Assembly (NCBI GenBank): GCA_024803745.1
Contig: JANJXV010000100.1
Span: 2,046,001 to 2,110,000, forward strand
Length of the DNA stretch: 64,000 bases
Source: Megascapheus bottae
Lineage: Eukaryota; Chordata; Mammalia; Rodentia; Geomyidae
Reading direction: 5' to 3'
Shown here: positions 33,259-44,239 of the stretch, in pieces
How the letters are laid out: every line of letters begins with the position of its first letter
Position numbering within the stretch: the first letter of the stretch is position 1
Position numbers and translations under genes: made by a program
The notes under the pieces: generated by a model
Seen by the model: only the letters and a program-made list of their open reading frames with translations
What the model was told of the DNA's origin: nothing
Database searches by the model: none

Positions 33259-35003
33259 GTGAGGTGGAATCTTAGAGTTCTTTTGATATGCAATTCTTTT
33301 ATGACCAGAGATGTTGAGCATTTCTTCATGTGTCTATAGGCCATTGTTGTTTCTTCTTCAGAGAAGACTCTCTTTAAGTCTTTGGCCCATTTTTTAATGG
33401 GATGGGTGTTACTTTGGAGGTTAGTTTTGGAGTGATTCAATTTTTTGAGTTGTTGATATATTTTAGATATGAGGCCTTTTCCGTTGTTTGGTTGGTGAAG
33501 ATCTTCTCCCACTCTGTAGACTTCCTGATAAGTTTACTAGCTATATCCGTTGCCATATGAAAGCTCTGCAATTTAATGCAGTCCCACTTATCCAGCCTTT
33601 CTCTGATTTCTTGTGATTCTTGGTCCTTATTAAGCAAGTTTCGACCTGTGCCAAGGAGGCCTAGTGTATCTCCTATTCCTTCCTGTAAACTTTTCAATGT
33701 GTCAGCTTTTACCTCCAGGTCTTTGATCCATTTGGAGTTAATTCTAGTGCAAGGTGACAAAGAAGGATCCAACTTTAGTTTTCTGCTGGTGCTTAACCAG
33801 TTCTGCCAGCACAACTTGTTGAAGAGGCTATCTTTCTTCCATTCTATTTTTTGGCTCCCTTGTCAAAGATTAGGTGGCCATAGGTCTGTGGTTTAATATC
33901 TGGGTCCACAGTTCTATTCCATTGGACTTCAGGCCTGTTCTTGTGCCAGTACCAAGCTGTTTTGAGAATTATAGCTCTGTAATAGTCTAAAGTTTGGAAT
34001 TGAAATTCCTCCAGCGCTGTTCTTTCTGCTACGGAGTGTTTTTGCTTACGGGGTGTATTAGTATTCCATATGAAATTTTAAATGGCCTCTTCTATTTCTT
34101 TAAAGAATGACTTTGGGATGTTGATGGGTATTGCATTGAATTTGTAGATAGCCCTTGGCAAGATTCTCATTTTCACAATGTTGATTCTTCCAATCCAGGA
34201 GCATGGGAGGTTTTTCCATTTCCTTAGTTCTGCTTTAATTTCCTTTTTTAGGGTTTTAAAGTTTTCATCTAAACGGTCCTTTACATTCTTAGTTAAGCTA
34301 ATTCCTAGGTACTTTATTTTCTTTGAGGTTATTGTGAAAGGAGTTTCTTTCCTGATTATTTCTCATTCCTCTCACTATTGGCGTAAAGGAAGGCAGTTGA
34401 TTTGTGAGGGTTGATTTTATGGCCTGCTACCCTTCCAAAGCTTTGAATCAGCTCAAGGAGCTTGGGAGTAGAGTCTATAGGATTCTTTAAATACAGAATC
34501 ATGTCATCTGCAAAGAGGGATAGTTTTATTTCCTCTTTCCCTACTTGGATCCCCTTTATGCTTGCTTCTTGCCTTATTGCACTGCCTAGGAAATTTAGTA
34601 CTATGTTAGAAAGGAGTGGAGAGAGTGGGCATCCTTGTCTCATTCCTGATTTTAGAGGGAATGGCTTTAGATTTTCACCATTAAGTATAATACTAGCAGT
34701 GGGTTTCTCATACACAGCCTTTATTACATTGAGAAATGTTCCATGGAGTCCTAGTTTCTCCACATCTTTTAACATAAAGAGGTTTTGGATCTAGTCAAAT
34801 GCCTTTTCCGCATCTATTGCGACGATTATGTGATTTTTGTCCTTGCTCCTGTTGATGTGTTGAATTATATTAATTGATTTGTGTATGTTGAACCAGCTTT
34901 GCCTCCCTGTGATGAATCCAGTTTGATCATAGTGTATAATTTTTTGATGAGTTGTTGTAGACGGTTGGCCATTATTTTGTTGAGAAGTTTTTCATCGATG
35001 TTC
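33259..35003 (-). mobile_element. LINE-1 internal ORF2 fragment completing the permuted unit
   Basis: It matches copy C from 13,841 to 15,579. The longest frame, 34,356-34,775, holds [20 protein letters not shown], the RT catalytic block; 33,437-33,814 covers the thumb-like part. It ends at catcgatgttc, within 32 bases of the L1 position where block D began at 28,704, and joins another L1 scrap through the shared bases ttc. Confidence 0.9.
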
Positions 35004-35067
35004 TTGCCTTATTGCACTGCCTAGGAATTCTAGTCCTATGTTAAAAAGGAGGGGAGAGAGTGGGATC
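35001..35067 (-). mobile_element. LINE-1 ORF2 scrap at the start of duplication copy 2
   Basis: 67 bases equal to L1 at 20,493-20,560, joined on the left to a different L1 site and on the right to the duplicated unique DNA at the same point (gtgggatcc). Confidence 0.85.
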
Positions 35068-35145
35068 CTGAATGGTACCCCTTAGCCCTTTTATGCAAAG
35101 CTTAGGCCTGAGGCATTTTAAGGACAATTCAACGCTCTGTTTTTT

Positions 35146-35655
35146 GCTGGTTAAATTAGAGGTAAAAATCTTATGGAATTTATTGCATGGCTGATTTTGA
35201 ACTGGAATCCTCAGGTCTCAGCTTATCTTGAGTAGCTAGGATTACAGTATTTTACAACCTGTAAGCTCATAAACATAGCTTCTGATCCAAACACTCATTG
35301 TTCAATTTAACTAACAAGATGTGAGGAAAGATGATTGACTGTAATTTACTAGATGGGCATCTAGTGAGTATAAATTTCCACTTCCACTCTGAAGCCAGGG
35401 AAATGTTTCTGGTACATGTTTCAACTATCTCCCAAAGAGGAAATAATGTGTGAGTACGTTTGCTAGTATTTCAGATAGGAGATGGACTTTGGTGTTTGGA
35501 ACCTGTTGGGCAGAGTGTATCAGCTGGGCTGTGATAACAGAGATGATTTTTCAGACAGGAATATTTTCATCCCAGACAGACTTAATCCAGATCCTTGGAT
35601 TTCAGGCCTTGAGTAGATAGAATTACAAGTGTGAGCTGCCACCACCACCTGGTTC
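35146..35655 (-). repeat. Degraded SINE fragments (copy 2 twins of 20,640-21,150)
   Basis: Two decayed 7SL-like pieces, about 35,146-35,265 and 35,575-35,655, with unique DNA between them. 35,655-36,350 after them is AT-rich unique DNA. Confidence 0.5.
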
Positions 35656-36354
35656 ATTTTGGAAACCTTAATTGCTTCTCATTTGTTCCTTTCCTTTTTT
35701 GGAAGATTGATCTAAGCTGGCTGCTTGTGCATCACAATGAAGTGATTGGCCTCAGGAATTGCAAATATTTGTTTCATCAGCACGGAATGAATGAAGTTGA
35801 TCTAAACCCAATAGTATTTTCCTTGTGATAAATAGGGAACTTACCTATATCATTTTTCCTTGCATTTCCTTTCCCAAAGCAAGCAACATGTTTCTTAAAA
35901 ACTATACTTCAAGAGAATATTATAATTAGAAGCTATCTTCTGCACACTTCAGAATAGTCCTTGCATTTATAAACATATATTACAATATTAGGGAGAAGAA
36001 TGGTGACTGTTAGTTTCATAACTATTTCATATGTTTTACTCTTTAAGGCTCATTAACTCAAGAAAGGATTAAATACATTTAGATAATAGTAGAACATAGC
36101 TGCTGCTGATTTGATGTGTTTGCAGATGATACACAGATTTATTAGGATTACTCAAAAGTTTTCTTCAAATTTTCAGTAGTAGACTGCTATGCTAACTGGA
36201 AGGTGATAGTAATGATGCTGAAATTCTATGAATCAGCTATGAAGCAGAATTTCAGGGCAGAGTATTTGCTAGGGACTTAATTTCTAAGACGCATATCAAG
36301 AATATTGAACTATAACACCAAATGATGGAGGACTCAGCGTCACATTTTGTTTGT

Positions 36355-36818
36355 TTTATGCAAGTCCTGGGACTTCAACCCAGGGACTGGGAAATGTCCT
36401 TAAATGCTTTTTTTTCCTTCTGGCTAGTGTTCTACCACTTGATCCACAGCTCCACTTCCAGATTTTTGGTAATGAACTGTAAATCAGAATATCATGCAAT
36501 TTGTTTGGGCTGGATTCAAACCTGATTCTGTGTAGATAGGATTCCAAGTGTGAGCGCACAGAGCCTGGCTAGTATCATTCAACATTCAAGTCATGGGACT
36601 GCAATTCTGCACCTGGGTCTTGTCACTGAGCTTTTCAGCTCAAGACTACTGCCCGATCCCTTCAGCCATTGGGCCACTTCTGGGTTTCTGGTGGTTAATT
36701 GGAGATAAGAGTCACATGGACTTCAGTGCCCAGGCTGACTTTGAACTGCTATCCTTGGATCCCAGCCTCTTGAGTAGCTACATTTACAAGTGTGAGCCAC
36801 AATACCCGACTAAATTAT
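36355..36818 (-). repeat. Two composite SINEs (copy 2)
   Basis: Twins of 21,845-22,070 and 22,080-22,305. The internal T run of the first is shorter than in copy 1. Confidence 0.68.
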
Positions 36819-36821
36819 TTT

Positions 36822-37200
36822 CAAGTTAATTTTTTTTGTTAAGTCAATATATAGTTGGCATACGGTTACATAAGTAATGAACACATTTCTTAAGAAAATT
36901 GTTATCCCCTCCCTCATTTTTCTCTGTTTTCCTACCCTCAGCCCCCTCTCCACCCAGATTGTTCAGTTCATTTCCGTTTAGTGTCTTCCAAGTATCACTG
37001 TTCAATTGGTTCACCGTTTTTCCTTTGTTTTTTTTTTTTTACCATTTTATTATACCCTCTCCATTCCCCAAATCACATAAACCTATGTACAAGACACAGG
37101 GTACCCGAATTCAACACAGTGACTACAGAGAATAAAACTAAAGGGAAAAAGAAGAAAAGAGGTAAAAAGCAAATAAAATGAAAGAACATCATACAGTACC
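36822..37200 (-). mobile_element. Old LINE-1-like 3' end (copy 2)
   Basis: Twin of 22,312-22,690. The run near 37,025 is a pure T tract where copy 1 has ctttcttttctttt. Confidence 0.45.
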
Positions 37201-37239
37201 TTAGAAGCAACAACACTGAAAAAACAAAACATAAAACCT

Positions 37240-37705
37240 TGGGCTGAAAATATAGATTGCCTAGCATGTATGAAACCCTGGATTCCATTCCTCAGCACCA
37301 CATAAACAAAAACTGGAAGTGCCACTGTGACTCAGCTGGTAGATTTCTAACGTTCAGCACAGAGTGTCTCCAAGTGACAAAAATCTGTCACATTTAAGTC
37401 AGGCTTCAAAACTTTGCTAGGAACCAGTTACGTGATTTGGAAGAAAGTCCAATTTTCAAAAAATCACTAGCCAGGCGCTGGGGGGTCATAATTGTCATTC
37501 TACTAGCCAGGGAGAAGGTGATTCAAAGCCTTTGCAAGCAAAAAAACGAAAACAAAACAAACTGTAAGCTTCTTCTCTCCACTTATCCACCCAAAAACTA
37601 AGTGGAGTTGTGGCTAAAACTGGTACAGCATTAGCCTTGAGGAAAAAGAACTAAGAGACCTTGCCCAGGTCCAAAGTTCAAGCTCCCCACCAAGAAAGAA
37701 AAAAA
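37240..37705 (+). repeat. IDL-Geo and composite SINEs (copy 2)
   Basis: Twins of 22,735-22,885 and 22,960-23,195. 37,705-38,080 after them is unique AT-rich DNA. Confidence 0.62.
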
Positions 37706-38079
37706 AAGGAGTCCAGATACCTTAGTTTCAAAAGTATATTTGGATATCTTAGTAGATTTTTCTGATCTTTCCTCATTCATCTCATGGAACCACATAATCT
37801 TGATCCTGATCTGACTAATAGCCTTCATTGTGCTTAATAAATTCATTCCACATATTCCAGTAGAATCTGGACAGCTAACAGCCACTTACCAATGCTTTAT
37901 TCTACGTTTAGGCCAGTATGTCTTCATACCATCTCCACAGTCATCTAGATCATCTTTCCAGAAGTATCATTGAGTGTAGAACACTCAGAACTAAAATAAT
38001 TGCATAAAGATGTAATAAAACTCCTTCATTCATTAAGAAAATTTCTGTTCCACTTAGAGCAAGTACATTAGTGGTATTT

Positions 38080-39084
38080 ACCTCTAGCCTCTTTTTTTTT
38101 AAAAATTTATTAACATTGAATTTTACATCATATTTCAAATGTCATGTTTAACCAACAAGTATTCAAGAAGGGAATCGCTATACAATCACTGGCACATAAA
38201 TTTTAGAATATAGTAAAAATTAAGCTGAGTCTTTGTATGTCATAGATACAGATTAATCTATAATAAAACACATGTCTATAGAGTGTATAGTCCATCCTAG
38301 ATTTTTATGTCTATGTAGTTATGTTTATATCTCCAAAATTATGTCCAGAACTTTGGGTATCAACTATTCAATCATCGCTCTACTACTGTTTGAAACTAAT
38401 ATCCATATATTAAGGATACCATGTACCTTTTGTTCCTCGGTCTTGACTTATCTCACTCAATAGGATTCACTCTAATTTCATCCACTACCCCAAAAATGCC
38501 ATTATTATTTTTTTCTGTGCAGATCTTCTTTTTATGTATTTATTTTTATTGTAATTTATAGAAGGGTTACATTATATTCACCAGATAGAAGGTGCATTAC
38601 TTCTCAAACTTTGATACCCCATGTAATGATGTGGTCCCCATTTCCCTTCCCCTACCCCCACTCATGTTCATTTCACCCCTTCCCTATCCAATTTCAAATA
38701 ACCAATTAGGCACATATGAAATATATCAGAAAACAAGGTGAAATATTGTAACAATATGATATAACCAAGGAATAGCAAAAGAGATAAGAGATCACATAGT
38801 TCATTAAGGACAAAAATCACTCATTATATGAGTTTTGTTTCTTTATCTTGAAGGTCCTTACATTTAGTGTCATACTATTTGTCACGATGTCTCTAGATTT
38901 TGTTCTATTGTAAATCTCTGGTAGCAGATCCCAAGGTTTCTACTGAATTTGACAAAAGAGGGAGACTCTTGGGCCTATGTTCCTTTAAGTTTGGCTTACT
39001 TCACTTAATATGATTTTTTTCCTTTTCATCCACTTCCCCGAGAATGCCATTATTTTATCTTGTCGGTTGGCTATGTATCATTCC

Positions 39085-39118
<34 letters not shown>

Positions 39119-39220
39119 TGTGTGTATGTGTGTGTGTGTGTGTATCACATTTTTTGTAGTAGGGCATCTGGTTGTTTCCATCATCCAGCCTCATTTTCTA
39201 CAGATATTTTTATAGTCTCT
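38080..39220 (-). mobile_element. LINE-1 3' ends, three old fragments (copy 2)
   Basis: Twins of 23,580-24,020, 24,025-24,515 and 24,515-24,738, in the same order. The middle one, from about 38,531, is the clearest L1 3' UTR. Confidence 0.65.
39088..39143. repeat. TG microsatellite (copy 2)
   Basis: A shorter version of 24,583-24,656; it lacks the GCGCGC end. Confidence 0.95.
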
Positions 39221-39224
39221 TTTT

Positions 39225-40350
39225 TATTTTCAGGGTAATGTATAGAGGGGTTACGATTACATTTACAGGTAGTGGACTGCATTACTTCTCACACGTTTAT
39301 TCCACTCCACATGTTTTTGTCCCCAGTTCCCTCTCCCCTCCCCTTCCCAATCATCTTGTTTCCCCCCTTCCCTTTCCTATTTGACATAAACAAATAAACA
39401 TATATACAATATGCCAAGGAAAAAATCAGATACAGTAACAATCTGACATTAAGCAAAGGGCAAAATAAGAGATGAGAAATAACATAGTAGATTAAGGACA
39501 AAAATCACACAAGATTAAGCTCAACGATGACACAAGATACAGCTCTTGTTCCCATATCCTAGAGATCCTTTCATTTAGTCTCATCCTATATGACCTTATA
39601 TACCTAGGTTTTTGAGTTATTGTAATCCTCTGCTAGGAGAGTCCTACATGTGAACTAATTATTACAAATGAGGGAAACCATTGAGCTTATGTTTCTTTGG
39701 GTCTGGCTTGCTCTCACTTAATATGAATTTTTCCAAGTCTTTCCATTTCCTTACAAATGGGGCGATGTCATTCCTTCTGATGGCAGCATAGCATTCCATT
39801 GTGTATAAGTACCACATCTTCTTGATTCAGTGATCTACTGAGTGGCATCTGGGTTGGTTTCATATCTTTGCAATGGTAAATAGTGCTGCAATGAGCATCA
39901 TTGTGCTAGTGGCTTTAGTATGCCCTTTTTTCTGGACAATTGAGTAGATGCCAAGTAGTGGATTTGCTGGATCATAGGGGAGCTCTATGTTCAGTCTTTT
40001 GAGGAACCACCACATTGCTTTCCCTCGTGGTTGAACGAGTTTACACTCACACCAACAGTGTAGGTGTGATCCCCCCTGGTCACTTCCCCACCAGTATCTT
40101 TTATTAGATTTTTTGATAATGGCCATTCTGACTGGAGTCAGGTGGAATCTCAAAGTTGTTTTGATTTTCATTTCCCTTATTGCTAGAGATATGGAGCATT
40201 TCTTCATGTGTCTAAAGCCCATTTTAATTTTTTCTTCAGAGAATACTCTTTTAAGTCTTTAGCCCACCTTTTAATAGGATGGTTGTTTCTTTGAAGATTT
40301 GTTTGGGAGAGATTCATTTTTTTCAGCTATAGATATATTTTAGATAACTA
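39225..40350 (-). mobile_element. LINE-1 3' end with ORF2 C-terminal remnant (copy 2)
   Basis: Twin of 24,740-25,865. Here the ORF2 C-terminal frame is open for 120 codons (39,860-40,222: RHMKKCSISLAIREMKIK, YWWGSD, LNIELPYDPANPLLGIYS), longer than in copy 1, where it is frame-shifted near the YWWGSD part. Copy 2 is thus nearer the ancestral state here. Confidence 0.85.
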
Positions 40351-40377
40351 CATATATTTTTGTAGAAAAAAGAATGG

Positions 40378-40910
40378 AAGCCATCATGCTGGCTCATAAC
40401 TTAATTTCAGCTACTTAGGAGGCTCAGGGCTTAGGATCACAGCTCAAGGCCAACCAGGGCCCTACAGTGTGTGAGATCAAACTCTGTGAACATACAAGGA
40501 CTGTAAGAGGAATCTCACTGCCTGGGAATGTAGCCTAATGGTAGAGTGCTCACCTTGAATGCATGAAGACCTAGGTTCTATTAACCGGTACCGCATACTC
40601 AGAAAAAAGTTAGAAGTGGCGCTGTGTCTCAAGAGGCAGAGCACTCACCTTGGGCAAGCCAGTCTAATGAAAATGTCTAGGCCCTGAGTCCAAGCCCTAG
40701 GACTGGCAAAAAGAAAAAAAAAGAGCAATCTTACTTAAGTAACAAGGAATGTACCCTATATTTATACAGACTGAAAAATTCATTAAGAAATTAGAAAATA
40801 TGTATAAAGTGCATAATTTCTTTTGTGTGTTGGCACTGGGTCTTCAACTGAGTGCTTCAGCTCTATCCCTAACCTTTCTGCTCAAGGCTAGCACTCTGCC
40901 AATGCAGCCC
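40378..40910 (+). repeat. SINE cluster (copy 2)
   Basis: Twins of 25,893-26,025 (7SL-like), 26,030-26,240 (IDL-Geo, plus) and 26,340-26,425 (partial, minus). Confidence 0.7.
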
Positions 40911-41139
40911 CAAAGCAACTGTCTTCAATTGAGATATAAGCGATGAATATTTCAGGGTGCTTCATGAAAAACATTTTTATAAATTGAAACTTTCAACACA
41001 GTCTTATTTTAGTATGAATGTTGAGATGGGAAGAGACAGAAAAAGTGAAATGTTTCCTGATCCCCATAGAGAAGAGACTCAGCAGAACCACTGTGGTCTG
41101 CAGGCTTCTTTGTGAGTTTTGTTTGCTTGTTTGATTTTT

Positions 41140-41355
41140 GTCAATTGTGGGGCTTGAACTCTGGGCCTGGTCACTGTCCCTGAGCTCTTCAGCTCAAGGC
41201 TAGTGCTTTAATCTGTGAGCCACAGTGCCACTTCTGGTTTTTCTGGCAGTTAACTGGGTACTTTGGCTGGCTTTAAACTTTGATTCTCAGATCTGAGCCT
41301 CCTGAGTAGCTAAGATTATAGATGTGAGGTACCATCACCAGGCTGCTGCTCTGTT
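41140..41355 (-). repeat. Composite 7SL-like/Geo SINE (copy 2)
   Basis: A complete form, including the tract ctgagcctcctgagtagcta that copy 1 lost. Confidence 0.82.
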
Positions 41356-41704
41356 ACTATGCAGGTTCTGGATCAAGAACTTCAAGTTCTTACTTCAATT
41401 TTTTCTTCTCTTGCCTGATACTCTGCCATTTGAACGAAGCCCCAGTTCCTGGTCTTTGTTGGTTAATGAGAGATATTATGATTTTCTAATATTCAGAGCA
41501 ATGATTATAAAACCCAGCATTTTACTTACTTGAATAAATTAAGAGACAGGACCTAGTGAGATGGAAAAGAAAATTTTTTTCAAGTTGCTATCCTGTTCTA
41601 ATGCATAAGTCTGGCTATTTTGCTTACACACAAATATGTATTTTACCAGTTTCTACTCTATTTTTGCTTAGCTTAAAACCACCACTGCTATTTCATAGAT
41701 TTTG

Positions 41705-42245
41705 TTGTTGTTGTTTGCGGTGCTTGAACTCTGTGCCTGGGCTGTTCCTCAGATCTTCAGTTCACTGCCAGTGCTCTACTACTTTTGATTTGGCCAGTCC
41801 TGGGCTTGAACTCAGGGACTGAGCACTGTCCTTATATTTTCTCAAGGCTAGGGCTCTACCACTTCAGCCTCAGCACCATTTCCAGCATTTTTCTATGTAT
41901 GTGATATTGAGGAATTGAACCCAGGTCTTTGTGCATGCTAGGCAAGCACTCTACCACTAGGCCAAACTCCCAGCACAAAATTATTCATCATTACTATTAG
42001 CTATCTTCTTTTTTTTATTATTGATTCGTCATGGTGCTTGGACTTTGAGCCTGGACACTGTCCCTGAGCACTTCAGCTCAAGGCTAGCGCTCTTCCTCTA
42101 CAGCTCCACTTTTGGTTTCTGGTAGTTAATTGGTGATGTAAGTCTCACAAACATATGTGTCCAGGCTGGCTTTGGGCTTTGAACCAAGATCCTCCAATCT
42201 CAGCCTCCATAGTAGCTAGAATTACACGCTTCAGCCAGCAGTGCC
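41705..42245 (-). repeat. Three SINEs in a row (copy 2)
   Basis: Twins of 27,065-27,145, 27,150-27,340 and 27,390-27,605, all in minus orientation. Confidence 0.78.
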
Positions 42246-42256
42246 TGACTGTTTGA

Positions 42257-42298
42257 TGTCTCTGTCTCTGTCTCTCTGTCTCTGTCTGTCTCTGTCTG

Positions 42299-42371
<73 letters not shown>
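42257..42371. repeat. TC microsatellite (copy 2)
   Basis: 115 bases against 235 in copy 1; the left part keeps the mixed TCTG units, then pure TC. Confidence 0.97.
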
Positions 42372-42374
<3 letters not shown>

Positions 42375-42377
42375 GGT

Positions 42378-43018
42378 TGTAAGACTTTAATTGTGCACCT
42401 GGGCAGTGTCCCTGGGCTCTTCAGCTCAAGGCTACAACTTTAAACTCCTTGAGCCACAGTGTCACTTCTGGTTTTCTGGTGCTTAAGTGGAAGTAACAGT
42501 TTCATGGACTTTAGTGTCCGGCCTGGCTTTGAACAGTGATACTCAGAACCCAACCTCCTGAGATCATTTCCAGCTTTTTTTTTTGGTGTAAGTGGTACAG
42601 AGTAATTGAACACAGGGCTTTGTGCATAGGGGCAAGCAAACTACCACTAGTGTGCACTCCAGCCTTAGATAAGTGCTTTCGTTTTCTTTTTCCATTTTTC
42701 ACTCATGGGGCTTGAACTCTGGGCCTGGATGTTTACCTTAAGCTCTTCAGCTCAAGGCAAGAACTCTACCACTTGAGGCACATTGTCATTTTGAATTTTC
42801 TGGATTATTTGGAAATAAGATTCTCACAGATTTTTATGCCTGGGCCGTCTTTGAACCTGGATCCTCCAGGGTAGCTAGGATTACCAGGGTGAGCCACCCG
42901 TCACGGGCTTTAAATTATTATTTTTTGCATGTCCTCTGGCTTCAACTCATGGCCAGAGCACTGTCCTAGGGCTTGCTCAAGGATAGCACTTTACTTCTGC
43001 CAGCCAACTCCTGGTCCA
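42378..43018 (-). repeat. SINE cluster (copy 2)
   Basis: Twins of 27,858-28,055, 28,060-28,150, 28,180-28,385 and 28,395-28,500. Confidence 0.72.
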
Positions 43019-43171
43019 AATAGGCCACTCTTGAAGCTAGAATTACAGAGATCTGCCATAATACTGGCATGTCGTTATCTAAGTATATAATTTTTCTTCT
43101 CTTTTTGATGGCTTTTCCTTAGTGTACATATTTCCTACATATTTTATGGAAAACTTCCTTCCCACTGGGGC

Positions 43172-43362
43172 CATAAGTTAAGCATAGTGGAAGAGTTCTT
43201 GCCGAGCATGAATGAAGACCCAAGTTCAATTCCTCAGCACATCATAGATAAAAAAATATAAAAGTGGTGCTGTGGCACATGTGATAGACCTTGCGCCTTA
43301 AGAATGAACAAAAACAAAAATAGGATCGTGCTCAGGTCCTGAGTCTAAGCACAGTACTGGCA
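43172..43362 (+). repeat. IDL-Geo-type SINE, complete
   Basis: Head catgaatgaagacccaagtt, linker, second module (aagtggtgctgtggcacatg) and the tail gcaaaaaaaaa. Its first 49 bases equal 28,655-28,703, which marks the end of the duplicated block. Confidence 0.82.
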
Positions 43363-43394
43363 AAAAAAAATTCTGCCCAAAGTAGACATTTAAA

Positions 43395-43570
43395 CTTATT
43401 GTACTTTCCAAAAAATTTGTTGTCAAGGTGATATACAAAGAGATTGCTGTTACATATGTAATGAGTACATTTCTTGTAAACACTGTTACCCCCTCCCCCC
43501 TTTTCTCTTTCCCTTCCCCCCAAGTCATAAATTTCATTTACAACAAATATATATGTATTTTCATTCCTGA
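43395..43570 (-). mobile_element. Old LINE-1-like 3' end fragment
   Basis: The plus strand reads tgtaatgagtacatttcttg, then a pyrimidine block at 43,488-43,521, like the start of 22,312-22,690. 43,570-43,840 after it is AT-rich DNA without a visible feature. Confidence 0.45.
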
Positions 43571-43950
43571 AAAAAATAGTTTAAAATGTGTTCAAATAAA
43601 TGATGTAGGTTGATATATTTATCAAAATGGACTGCTTGAACTCTAAAATAAACATTCTAGGTATTTTTTCTCATAAAATTGTAGTAATGCTATAAAACTA
43701 ATAAAAAAGGAATTTTAGTTATTTATTTCTTATGTTTTACCTTTAACATTATTACACTAATCATACTGTTTATGGTATTAATACAGACAGCATGAAAAAT
43801 GATTATGTAAAAAAATTAAATGATTCAAAATAGTAAGGTTGGGGGCCAGTAGTTTGGCTTGGTGGCACACACCCTGGACTGGCAAAAAAGAAGTAGGGTT
43901 AGATAAAACAGATTTATTTCCAATGTGTGGAAAATGGTATGATTTCTTGT

Positions 43951-44140
43951 TTGGCTAGTCCTGGGGCTTCAACTGAGGGAATAGGAACTGTCCTTGGCCA
44001 CATTTGTTCAAGGGTGGCACTCTGACACCTGAGCCACAGTGCCCCATCTGCTTTTTCTGTGTATGCAGTGCCGAGGAATTGAATCAAGGTCTTCTTGTAT
44101 ACTAGGCGAGCACTCTACAACTAGGCCACATTCAAAGCCA
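43951..44140 (-). repeat. IDL-Geo-type SINE
   Basis: Complete, read backwards: ctagtcctggggcttcaact, tgacacctgagccacagtgc, attgaatcaaggtcttcttg, gcgagcactctacaactagg. Confidence 0.82.
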
Positions 44141-44239
44141 AAGTAGATTTTTGATGCTATTGTGGAGTTTTAATTTTCTTAAATATTTGTACAAAGCACA
44201 ATGGATATATAAACAGACTTGAACTCACAGAACAGAGTC

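Larger units (their letters stand above)
35001..43221. repeat. Segmental duplication, copy 2 (8.2 kb)
   Basis: A direct copy of 20,493-28,703. It starts in L1 sequence (35,001-35,067, the same ORF2 scrap as 20,493-20,560) and continues past 43,221 into the complete SINE that copy 1 lacks. It keeps about 130 bases at 41,573-41,703 and 25 bases at 41,292-41,316 that are absent from copy 1. Confidence 0.9.

Noticed and set aside
1..35003. CRISPR-like regular repetition
   Set aside because: The repeats are kilobase L1 units and SINEs, not short direct repeats with unique spacers, and the DNA is animal.
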